A stretch of 64,000 bases of DNA. It comes from Anodontia alba (Eukaryota > Mollusca > Bivalvia > Lucinida > Lucinidae). A model generated the notes under the pieces. It was not told the origin of the DNA. It did no database searches and saw nothing but the letters and a program-made list of their open reading frames with translations. Made by a program: the position numbers and the translations under genes. Each line of letters begins with the position of its first letter. Position 1 is the stretch's first letter. The stretch covers positions 32,193,129 through 32,257,128 of the forward strand of contig OZ024828.1 of assembly GCA_964016985.1 (NCBI GenBank). Direction: 5' to 3'. Positions 1 through 8,419 of the stretch are shown piece by piece.

Positions 1-43
1 AGCGTATTATTATGTGAAGGAATGGGAAAGATATCAGTACTTC

Positions 44-319
44 CATTACAAAAACACGCCTATTCAAATATACTGAATTTTTACCACCAAGAAAGGAAAA
101 TTTTCAGATGAAAAATTCTGATTTTTTTTCGTATTTCTGTTCAAACGATAGATTGTGGGTACTAGTTAGAACCGCCTCGACGAGGCGGTTCTAACCAGTA
201 CCTACAGTCTATGTTTGAACATAAATAAGAATAATAATAAACACCTCTGTAACCTCAGTTTCACAATATAAAAGTGGGGTTAAAGGGGGTCAAAATTATA
301 TAGGCATGCTTTCGTGATG
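44..319 (+). mobile_element. Palindromic MITE, copy 1
   Basis: Non-autonomous element with imperfect inverted ends: it begins CATTACAAAAACACGCC and ends in GCTTTCGTGATG. The middle is a GC-rich palindrome (GAACCGCCTC with its complement) flanked by GTACCCACAATC-type arms. It has no coding capacity. The same family recurs 12 more times in the window. This copy lies in the intron upstream of the first visible FAS1 exon. Confidence 0.85.
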
Positions 320-385
320 TTTGTTGTTTCAACAATGTCTTCTCTAGACCTTTTACTAAGAAGTATGCGTTTTACATAGGTGTTT
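320..385. other. Short unannotated intron gap
   Basis: Sixty-six bases of unique-looking AT-rich sequence between MITE copy 1 and the HINE-like element. No exon signal is visible. Confidence 0.4.
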
Positions 386-418
386 TTATCGCACCTGCTT
401 GTAGCAGGGTGCGATATA

Positions 419-1080
419 GGCGTCCGATTTTCCGTCCGTCCGTCCGTCCGTCCGTCTGTCAACATTTATGTCGACGTTCGACATTTATGTCAAAGTTAGT
501 ATTCTAATCAACTACAAGACTAAACAACCATCAAACCTTGCATGAAACATCTCCCTGACCTCCTGACTTTGCGACATAGGCGTCCGCTTTTCCGTATGTC
601 TGTCCATTCGTCCGTCCGTCTGTCAACATTTATGTCAAAGTTCGACATTTATGTCAAAGTTAGTATTTTAATCAACTACAAGACTAAACAACCATCAAAC
701 CTTGCATGAAACATCTCCCTGACCTCCTGACTTTGCCACATAGGTGCCCACTTTTCCATTCGTCTGTCTGTTCATCCGTCCGTCTGTCTGTCTGTTAACA
801 GTTCTGTTATGTCGAAGTTCGACATTTATGTCAAAGTTAGTATTCTAATCAACTACAAAACTAAACAACCATCAAACCTTGTATGAAACATCTCCCTGAC
901 CTCCCGACTTTGCGACATAGGTGCCAGCTTTTCCATTCGTCTGTCCGTTCATCCGTCCGTCTGTCTGTTAACAGTTCTGTTATGTCGAAGTTCGACATTT
1001 ACGTCGAAGTTAGTATTCTAATCAACTACAATTCTACAACAACCATCATACCTTGCATGACACATCTCCCTGACCTCCTG
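419..1080. repeat. Tandem array A of the HINE copy 1 core
   Basis: Four diverged units of about 160-180 bp. Each has a CCGTCCGTC-type microsatellite, then TTCGACATTTATGTC, then ATCAAACCTTGCATGAAAC, then a CCTGACCTCCTGAC run. The GTCC tract shortens and decays from the first unit to the fourth. Confidence 0.75.
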
Positions 1081-2160
1081 ACTTGGCAGGTATGTTGACC
1101 CAGTGACCTTGACCTATATTTTGCGCTCCATTGACTTTGACACAATTTACGTTGACGTTCAAGATCTTCTCAACTATAAGGGGTACAACTACCAAACCTT
1201 GCATAGTGCTTCTCCTAGATGTACTGACTTGGCAGGTACCTTGACCCGGTGACCTTGACCTATATTTTGCGCTCCAGTGACTTTGACATATTTTGCGTCG
1301 ATGTTCGGTATCTCCTCGACTATAAGGCCTACAACCATCAAACCTTGCAAAGTGCTTCTTCTCAATGTACTGACTTGGCAGATACCTTGACCTGGTGACC
1401 TTGACATATATTTTGGCTGCAGTGACTTTGACATAATTTACATCAATGTTCCAGATCTCCTCAAGTGTAAGACCTCTAGCCACCAAACCTTGCATAATGC
1501 TTCTTTTAGATGTACTGACTCGGCAGGTATCTTGACCCGATGACCTTGACCTATATTTTGTGCTCCAGTGCCTTTTACACATTTTACGTTAATGTTCAAT
1601 ATCTCCTCAACTGTAAGGCCTACGACCATCAAACCTTGCATAGTGCTTCTCCTCAATGTACGGACTCTGCAGGTACCTTCAGTGGGTGACCTTGACCTAT
1701 ATTTCGCGCTCCATTGACTTTTACACCTTTTACGTCACCCTTCCATATGTCCTCAACTGTAAGGCCTTCAACCACCAAACCTTATATAGCACTTCTTCTC
1801 GATGTACTGACTCGGCAGGTACCTTGACCTGGTGACCTTGACCTATATTGTGCACTCCAGTGACTTTGACACATTTTATGTTGATCTTCGGTATCTCATC
1901 AAATATAAGACCTACAACCACTAAACCTTGCATAGTGCTTCACCTCATTGCACTGGCTTGGCAGGTACCTTGACCCGGTGACCTTGACCTATATTTGACA
2001 CATTTTACGTTGATGTTTGATAACTCCTCAACTATAAGGCCTACAACCACCATACCTTGCATTGTGCTTCTCCTTGATGTACTGAATTAGCAGGTACCTT
2101 GACCCGTGACCTTGACCTATATTTCATGCTCCAGTGACTTTTACACATTTTACGTCAACG
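1081..2160. repeat. Tandem array B of the HINE copy 1 core
   Basis: About eight units of about 147 bp built on GGTACCTTGACCCGGTGACC, TTGACCTATATTT, CCAGTGACTTTGACAC and ACCAAACCTTGCATAG. One unit near 1987 has an internal deletion. Each unit keeps a TGACCTTGACCT block; one reads TGACCTTGACAT. Confidence 0.75.
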
Positions 2161-2432
2161 TTCCATTATCATTGGGCTGTATAATACGAAAAGTCAGTGC
2201 TGAAGATATAGCCATTAGAGGGAATGGGACTGGCCTGGAATATATGTGCCCCACTAGGCACTTTGTCTACATTTTTTTCAACCCAGTTTTCCAAGTAAGC
2301 ACTGCTAAGAATGAAATAAACTTATTTAATAACCTCTTTCTGATTGTGGCTCCTGTGACTTTTGCCCCAGCAGGTGCGATGACGCCTTCCGCGGAATTCT
2401 TGTTACTTAATGGCTATTTGTACTTCTTTCAG

Positions 2433-2543
2433 CCGTACTGAAATACCATGTTGTGCCTGGAACGTTCTATAGCGCTGGCCTGTCCTGTGGGGACAAAGTT
2501 AAGACGGCAAACGGACAATCTGTTCATATCACAAAAATGTTTG
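2433..2543 (+). CDS. FAS1-domain protein, penultimate coding exon
   Basis: Internal exon of a fasciclin-family (FAS1, beta-Ig-H3) protein. The acceptor is a pyrimidine-rich tract ending CTTCTTTCAG at 2432, and the donor is G|GTAAGTC at 2543/2544. Read with the first two bases completing a codon, 36 codons are open: VLKYHVVPGTFYSAGL, then a stretch that includes TANGQSVHITKMF. The YHVVPG motif followed by a hydrophobic strand and an NGQ turn is typical of the second half of a FAS1 domain. FAS1 proteins are extracellular or membrane-anchored adhesion proteins (TGFBI, periostin and stabilin families). The exon ends in phase 1, which fits the exon at 19793. The upstream part of the gene is not in the window. 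A HINE-like element ends only 29 bp before this exon. Confidence 0.85.
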
Positions 2544-2723
2544 GTAAGTCTGATGCACATATAAATGGTTTTTATTTTTACATGTTTGGCGTATGCAAAC
2601 TGTATGGGAGCACAGTTTGGTCATGTCATTTACAGTCGCTATTTTTTTTTAGTTTTTATTTTTAATTTTTTTTTTTTTTTGAACGCTATATAGTCCAGGC
2701 ATCGTGTATGAACTGCGCGTTTT

Positions 2724-2964
2724 CTATCTAGGCCCCGAGGTTATAAAACATTTTTCATACTCAAATGAGCATGGTATTTCTTCTGATAATAAATCTAAAA
2801 TGCAGATTCATTCTTGCTAAACGTGGTTCAGCATGAAAATTGCTCTGCTAATAAATATGAAAATCCCAACTATTATTGGCATTTTCATATTTATTAATAG
2901 ATTAAATATTATGCTCAGCTGAGTTGAGCATGATATTTTTTTATAACCTAGGGGCCAGATATGG
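2724..2964. mobile_element. MITE with GGCCCC...GGTTATAAAA inverted ends
   Basis: The left end ATCTAGGCCCCGAGGTTATAAAA is matched in inverse by TTTTATAACCTAGGGGCCAGAT at the right end. Inside it, inverted ATGCTCA/TGAGCAT and ATAAATATGAAAAT blocks add to the foldback structure. About 240 bp, no ORF, only one copy seen. Confidence 0.6.
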
Positions 2965-3195
2965 TAGTCTAAATTAACCAAGAACACTTCGTAGCTTTTG
3001 CAGTGAAATGACTTGAATATATTTATAGTGGTACATATAGCAGAGGTTTGTGGAAGAAAATCAGTGAATAAGCAAAACAGAAAAGAAAATAGATAAGACA
3101 AAGCATTTTTTTTTTTCAGTTTAAACCAGCCCATTGGTAACCATAGTTCTAGACAGCCATAGTTCTAGCTAAATACATAAAATCATTATCCTAAT

Positions 3196-3424
3196 CATCA
3201 CGAAAACATGCCTAAATAATTTTGACCCCCTTAAACCCCACATTTATACAGTAAAACTGGGGTTCACAGGGGTATACGTTATTTTCTTATTTCTGCTCAA
3301 AAACATAGATTGTGGGTACCCGTTAGAACAGAAATATGAACAAATATCAGAATTTTTAGCTGAAAACTTTCAATTTTTGGTGGTGAAAGTTTGAATATAT
3401 TTGAACAGGCGTGTTTTCATAATG
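3196..3424 (-). mobile_element. Palindromic MITE, copy 2 (one palindrome arm lost)
   Basis: It begins CATCACGAAAACATGCC and ends GCGTGTTTTCATAATG, so it is inverted relative to copy 1. The central palindrome is missing: GGTACCCGTTAGAACAGAAATATG jumps from the left arm directly into the far flank. The deletion removed the GC-rich centre and the right arm. Confidence 0.8.
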
Positions 3425-3593
3425 TTTGGTGTTTTTTGTCAGTCCACAAAAACATATTTTGTGCTAATAATTAAAATGAGCTTTTTTAAGACGCTTCTAA
3501 TGAATACCACAACATCTGTATTCGTGAAGAAAGGAGAAATTATCAATATTTTCCCGATGAGAAAACGCCCTATATGGAGCTATGCCCTATGGA

Positions 3594-3670
3594 GGTCGGA
3601 AACATTCTTTCGTGGAGATTGATCATGAAATATTTTCTACGGTCATTCTTTCCCTTCCGCTGATTCAAGA
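3594..3670 (+). mobile_element. tRNA-derived SINE, copy 1, left fragment
   Basis: The sequence from GTCGGAAACATTCTTTCGTG through GATCATGAAATATTTTC to TCCGCTGATTCAAGA matches the body of the SINE at 58880-59180 (minus strand). The tRNA-like head is absent here, so this copy is 5'-truncated. It is interrupted at 3670 by retrotransposon H and resumes at 17253. The last 15 bp are the target-site duplication. Confidence 0.8.
3656..3670 (+). repeat. Target-site duplication of H, left copy
   Basis: TCCGCTGATTCAAGA, repeated exactly at 17238-17252 after the ATCC tail. Confidence 0.9.
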
Positions 3671-4157
3671 ATTGAGGAAAGCCCAGGGATCTCCAGCTTT
3701 TCAACACATCATTTTGGCCCTTATTTCAGATAGAAGAGCGGTCTGGGTTAGATCCGGCCTGGATCAATCGGCTCAGTCGTGCCAAGCTCTAGAAGCGCAC
3801 AACTTTTTCTTAGCTTCTTTCTCTCTTTCATACGTATCTTTATGGTACCAAACCGGGCTTATTTTTCTCTTGTTCATCTAACTTTAAGTGAGTTTCAATG
3901 GGCGGCGGCTGAAGGGTCAATTGGTGGGCTTGTATTGGGGCTTTGGCGGAAACCTCTGTGAGTGGAGGCTGTGGATAGGGGGATGAACTCAACTGTTCAT
4001 AAATTTTTCTATGGAAATTTAGATGAATAGGTGGGAAATCATCTAAGCATGAGGCCGAGCTGAAGACTCTGATCTTGACACCGAGTATAATAGCAATGTA
4101 GCCTTGACGTTAGAAATAGGAGATCCATTTCTGTTAAACGTCCCCTTGTAGGGCTCC

Positions 4158-5450
4158 ATGGAGGGTGGGGCGCATAGCTATCGAATCAAAAATTTCATCA
4201 CCATGGCCTCTCGAAAACGATTTCTGGCGTTCGACTCTTCGGAGGACGACACGCAACCGACTACTTTTACTTTCAAAGCAAATGAGAACTTCGCTAAATT
4301 TTTAGTGATTTCGAGTAAAGAGGACAAACCTATTACTTCACTGTCACCTTTCATTATAGAAAAGCAAATAGAATCAATTATAGGCACTCCAAAAAATGTA
4401 AAAAAATTAAAAAATAGAACTCTTTTGGTCGAAACTAACAGAAAATCTCAAACTGATAATCTCTTGAAAATTACAAAATTCTTTAACATTAATGTCTCTG
4501 TCACGGAACATAAAACACTCAATAGTTGCAAAGGTATTATCCGTGACAGGATGCTAAAACATGAAACTGAAGAAAATATCACAGAATATCTTAACACACA
4601 AGGAGTAACAGCTTGCAAACGTTTTAAAATTAAAAAAGATGGAAACTTTATAGAAACAAATACACTTTTACTAACTTTCAACACCACAACTTTACCGAAA
4701 TCACTAAAAATCTTTTACCGAATTATACCGGTTGAAGTCTACATTCCAAATCCTCTGCGGTGTTTCAACTGTCAGAGGTTTGGACATCATGAAAACGGCT
4801 GTCCTGAATTACCTGGATCAGTATGTGAAAAATGTGGTATGGGTGACTTTGATCACTCAACAAATGCTTGTAAAAATGAAGCCAAGTGTGTGAACTGTCA
4901 CAAAAACCATCAATCAAAATCAAATCAGTGTGAAATTTGGAAAAAAGAGAAAGAAATCATGAAAATTAAAGTTACACAAAAAATTACTTATTTGGAAGCC
5001 AAAAAGATTCAAGAAAATCAACCTGAAATCACCTTTGCAAAAGTTGTGCAATCCCTAAACACTAAACCTGAAACCAAAGAAAGTTCTACCCAGTTTAACG
5101 AAAAAGATTCTGTCATCAAAGCAAATTCAAAAGTTATTACTCCTACTCTAAAACCTAAACCTAAACCCACATCTACTCATCAGTCTAGACCACCAACAAA
5201 ATCTCAAAACAGTTCACAAACACAGCCGACTAAAACAAGTGGATCACAACAGAGATCCAGGTCCAGGACAGCTGACCAGAAAGGAAAAAATGGAACAGAA
5301 AAAGATAAAGATAAAGTACCAAATCCATATAGTAAAGGGGCGTCGGCCGATCCGATCAAGTTGGTCAATCGGTTCGATTCCCTTGAGAACATGGAGTTAG
5401 AGACTGACTCCTCCATGTTCTTGCAGTCTCAGAGAAAACAAAAGGATTAA
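4158..5450 (+). CDS. ORF1 (gag-like nucleic-acid binding protein) of copy H
   Basis: 430 codons. The likely chaperone/RNA-binding protein of the retrotransposon particle. Residues about 200-265 hold zinc knuckles: CFNCQRFGHHENGC, then CEKCGMGDFDHSTNAC, then CVNCHKNHQSKSNQC, a set common in ORF1 proteins of the I/Jockey group. A basic, proline- and serine-rich region follows (about residues 320-390). The upstream region has a mixed alpha/beta composition with the family-typical retention of IIRDRML and CKRFKIKKDGN. A second in-frame ATG at 4203 (CACCATGG) has a better Kozak context than the one at 4158, so the true protein may start there with MASRKRF. The ORF is intact although the element is not. 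Confidence 0.85.
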   Translation: MEGGAHSYRIKNFITMASRKRFLAFDSSEDDTQPTTFTFKANENFAKFLVISSKEDKPITSLSPFIIEKQIESIIGTPKNVKKLKNRTLLVETNRKSQTDNLLKITKFFNINVSVTEHKTLNSCKGIIRDRMLKHETEENITEYLNTQGVTACKRFKIKKDGNFIETNTLLLTFNTTTLPKSLKIFYRIIPVEVYIPNPLRCFNCQRFGHHENGCPELPGSVCEKCGMGDFDHSTNACKNEAKCVNCHKNHQSKSNQCEIWKKEKEIMKIKVTQKITYLEAKKIQENQPEITFAKVVQSLNTKPETKESSTQFNEKDSVIKANSKVITPTLKPKPKPTSTHQSRPPTKSQNSSQTQPTKTSGSQQRSRSRTADQKGKNGTEKDKDKVPNPYSKGASADPIKLVNRFDSLENMELETDSSMFLQSQRKQKD

Positions 5451-5483
5451 GTTCCTTATCTTCAAATCATCTCTCCATTTATC

Positions 5484-5819
5484 ATGGATAAAAAATCAAT
5501 TATTCAGTGGAACTGTCGAGGACTAAAAGCAAATTATAACGAAATTTTAATTTTAACAACACTACTTTCTCCGACTGTCTTTTGTCTCCAGGAAACCTTT
5601 TTAAAAAATACAGATAATATTAATTTTAAAAATTATAGTTTATATAATCATATCGCAACTGAAAATCAGAAAGCCTCAGGAGGTTCATCTATCCTTGTAA
5701 AATCAAATGTTCCTCATAGACAGATAGATATAAATAGTAATTTACAAGCTGTTGCTGTAAATGTCACTCTGTCTAAATCCATAACAATTTGTTCTCTATA
5801 TCTTCCTCCACACTGTAAA
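5484..5819 (+). pseudogene. ORF2 of copy H, 5' piece (endonuclease start)
   Basis: First 112 codons of ORF2, with the APE-type endonuclease motifs WNCRGL (residues 9-14) and LQETFL (catalytic Glu37). The frame is broken at 5819 by insert 1 within codons for PPHCK. Reading on into the insert gives a spurious tail to 5888. The H frame resumes at 12265. It lies in the same frame as ORF1, one stop codon and 33 bases downstream. Confidence 0.85.
5807..5819 (+). repeat. Target-site duplication of insert 1, left copy
   Basis: TCCACACTGTAAA, repeated at 12261-12273. In insert 1 itself the same site (near 8745) is uninterrupted, which confirms the H reading frame across the insertion. Confidence 0.9.
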
Positions 5820-6606
5820 ATGTCCCGTGCTGGTCCCGGGCTTAGAATAGGCCAGACGTACCCTCTGCGTGACGTACGAGCCGGCTAAAAGAGGCCGCCC
5901 GTGACCACCCGGGCCCTCGAAATAGGTGGCTGCCTTCCGCTTCTGTGGCAGTTGGGTAAAACCCCTAACATAACAGAGCAACCGTCCGTTCAACCGGTAT
6001 AATTCCAGAATATAAAATTCATTTATTGAAATGCATCTTAAATTGGAAAAAACAAATTTCGCGAGATCTATCCTTTTAAACCTTTCCTATCTCATGTTAC
6101 TAACATGCTTCATTTGTTTGTGTATCATTCTGTGCCCGTGGGTCGCACATGGGACGAAGATTATAACCTCATCTGTATTTAACATATGTGTTTGTCTTGT
6201 GTTTGTGTCATTTTTCCGAACTCTAGCATTCTCCACATTAAAAAGTAAGATGCATTTATGATTGTTAGATAAAAAAACTAAACGTTTTTCAAGGTATGAA
6301 AGCTACATATCATTTGAAAGCTACATATCATCTAACACAGCTTATTTGTTTGACTCTTCCTAAAAAAAATGAATCCAAAATGAATCCTTCTTTTAATAAA
6401 CTGTTTATTTTAAATATGGATCTCCTAATTTATATTAAAAATAACCTTTCAATTTCCCAGACGTTTTCGGCCTCCCTTGTCTGTAGGGAATAAAATCTAC
6501 AGATCACTTTCCTTCTGTAGTGGATAGGGTGTAATCCCCTATTAAAACAGGAACCACCTGTTTGCCGTGGGTGGCGTCTCGTATGCTGGGAGAGGGGAAC
6601 CTGATG
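5820..6606 (+). promoter_or_regulatory. 5' leader specific to insert 1
   Basis: GC-rich for the first 110 bp, then AT-rich to 6480, then a segment with GTGTAATCCCC and GGTGGCGTCTCGTATGC. Non-LTR elements usually carry their promoter here. The alternative is a foreign 5' sequence joined by template switching. Its short ORFs show no family signature. Confidence 0.4.
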
Positions 6607-7093
6607 ATTGAGGAAAGCCCAGGGATCTCCAGCTTTTCAACACATCATTTTGGCCCTTATTTCAGATAGAAGAGCGGTCTGGGTTAGATCCGGCCTGGAT
6701 CAATCGGCTCAGTCGTGCCAAGCTCTAGAAGCGCACAACTTGTTCTTAGCTTCTTTCTCTCTTTCATACGTATCTTTATGGTACCAAACCGGGCTTATTT
6801 TTCTCATGTTCCTCTAACTTTAAGTGAGTTTCAATGGGCGGCGGCTGAAGGGTCAATTGGTGGGCTTGTATTGGGGCTTTGGCGGAAACCTCTGTGAGTG
6901 GAGGCTGTGGATAGGGGGATGAACTCAACTGTTCATAAATTTTTCTATGGAAATTTAGATGAATAGGTGGGAAATCATCTAAGCATGAGGCCGAGCTGAA
7001 GACTCTGATCTTGACACCGAGTATAATAGCAATGTAGCCTTGACGTTAGAAATAGGAGATCCATTTCTGTTAAACGTCCCCTTGTAGGGCTCC
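6607..7093 (+). promoter_or_regulatory. Shared 5' UTR of the retrotransposon
   Basis: Nearly identical to 3671-4157 of copy H. Includes an in-frame stretch of about 69 codons from 6608 that lacks an ATG start and matches no family, so I treat it as untranslated leader. Confidence 0.6.
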
Positions 7094-8386
7094 ATGGAGG
7101 GTGGGGCGCATAGCTATCGAATCAAAAATTTCATCACCATGGCATCTCGAAAACGATTTCTGGCGTTCGACTCTTCGGAGGACGACACGCAACCGACTAC
7201 ATTTACATTCAAAGCTAATGAGAACTTCGCTAAATTTTTAGTGATTTCGAGTAAAGAGGACAAACCTATTACTTCACTGTCACCTTTCATTATAGAAAAG
7301 CAAATAGAATCAATTATAGGCACTCCAAAAAATGTAAAAAAATTAAAAAATGGAACTCTTTTGGTCGAAACTAACAGAAAATCTCAAACTGATAATCTCT
7401 TGAAAATTACAAAATTCTTTAACATTAATGTCTCTGTCACGGAACATAAAACTCTAAACAGTTGCAAAGGTATTATCCGTGACAGAATGCTAAAACATGA
7501 AACTGAAGAAAATATCACAGAATATCTTAACACACAAGGAGTAACAGCTTGCAAACGTTTTAAAATTAAAAAAGATGGAAACTTTATAGAAACAAATACA
7601 CTTTTACTAACTTTCAACACCACAACTTTACCGAAATCACTAAAAATATTTTACCGAATTATACCGGTTGAAGTCTACATTCCAAATCCTCTGCGGTGTT
7701 TCAACTGTCAGAGGTTTGGACATCATGAAAACGGCTGTCCGGAAGCACCTGGATCAGTATGTGAAAGATGTGGTATGGGTGAATTTGATCACCCTACAAA
7801 TGCTTGTAAAAATGAAGCCAAGTGTGTGAACTGTCACAAAAACCATCAATCAAAATCAAATCAGTGTGAAATTTGGAAAAAAGAGAAAGAAATCATGAAA
7901 ATTAAAGTTACACAAAAAATCACTTATTTGGAAGCCAAAAAGATTCAAGAAAATCAACCTGAAATCACCTTTGCAAAAGTTGTTCAATCCCTAAACACTA
8001 AACCTGAAACCAAAGAAAGTTCTACCCAGTTTAACGAAAAAGATTCTGTCATCAAAGCAAATTCAAAAGTTATTACTCCTACTCTAAAACCTAAACCTAA
8101 ACCCACATCTACTCATCAGTCTAGACCACCAACAAAATCTCAAAACAGTTCACAAACACAGCCGACTAAAACAAGTGGATCACAACAGAGATCCAGGTCC
8201 AGGACAGCTGACCAGAAAGAAAAAAATGGAAAAGAAAAAGATAAAGATAAAGCACCAAATCCATATAGTAAAGGGGCGTCGGCCGATCCGATCAAGTTGG
8301 TCAATCGGTTCGATTCCCTTGAGAACATGGAAATAGAGACTGACTCCTCCATGTTCTTGCAGTCTCAGAGAAAACAAAAGGATTAA
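7094..8386 (+). CDS. ORF1 (gag-like zinc-knuckle protein) of insert 1
   Basis: 430 codons, nearly identical to ORF1 of H. Changes fall at and around the zinc knuckles: EAPGSVCERCGMGEFDHPTN replaces ELPGSVCEKCGMGDFDHSTN, while every Cys and His is kept. Expected role: bind element RNA and package it with ORF2 protein. The alternative start at 7139 (CACCATGG) is the stronger one by Kozak context. The stop at 8384-8386 is followed by 11 open codons in the same frame up to the ORF2 ATG. Confidence 0.88.
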   Translation: MEGGAHSYRIKNFITMASRKRFLAFDSSEDDTQPTTFTFKANENFAKFLVISSKEDKPITSLSPFIIEKQIESIIGTPKNVKKLKNGTLLVETNRKSQTDNLLKITKFFNINVSVTEHKTLNSCKGIIRDRMLKHETEENITEYLNTQGVTACKRFKIKKDGNFIETNTLLLTFNTTTLPKSLKIFYRIIPVEVYIPNPLRCFNCQRFGHHENGCPEAPGSVCERCGMGEFDHPTNACKNEAKCVNCHKNHQSKSNQCEIWKKEKEIMKIKVTQKITYLEAKKIQENQPEITFAKVVQSLNTKPETKESSTQFNEKDSVIKANSKVITPTLKPKPKPTSTHQSRPPTKSQNSSQTQPTKTSGSQQRSRSRTADQKEKNGKEKDKDKAPNPYSKGASADPIKLVNRFDSLENMEIETDSSMFLQSQRKQKD

Positions 8387-8419
8387 GTTCCTTATTTTCA
8401 AATCATCTCTCCATTCATC

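Larger units (their letters stand above)
386..2403 (-). mobile_element. HINE/pearl-like Helitron-type non-autonomous element, copy 1
   Basis: A 2,018-bp element. The left end is a hairpin (ATCGCACCTGCT, then its near complement with one extra base), and an inverted copy of the same 12-mer lies near the right end (about 2373-2384). Next to the hairpin is a (GTCC)n microsatellite. The body holds about four units of 160-180 bp (about 419-1080) and then about eight units of about 147 bp (about 1081-2160), each of the latter carrying TGACCTTGACCT or one variant. The last 240 bp are non-repetitive. Hairpin end, (ACGG)n and a tandem core match the layout described for bivalve pearl/CvE elements and Helentron-associated HINEs. 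By that convention the hairpin is the 3' end, hence minus strand (inference). A second copy of exactly the same length is at 37902-39919. It has no real ORF; apparent ones are read-through of the repeats. Confidence 0.75.

Noticed and set aside
1046..1582. 178-codon minus-strand ORF (and its twin at 38562-39098)
   Set aside because: It is read-through of the 147-bp tandem units; the protein repeats with the array period and has no family signature.
386..2160. CRISPR array
   Set aside because: Units are head-to-tail satellites of 147-180 bp without constant repeat/unique spacer alternation, in a eukaryotic genome.
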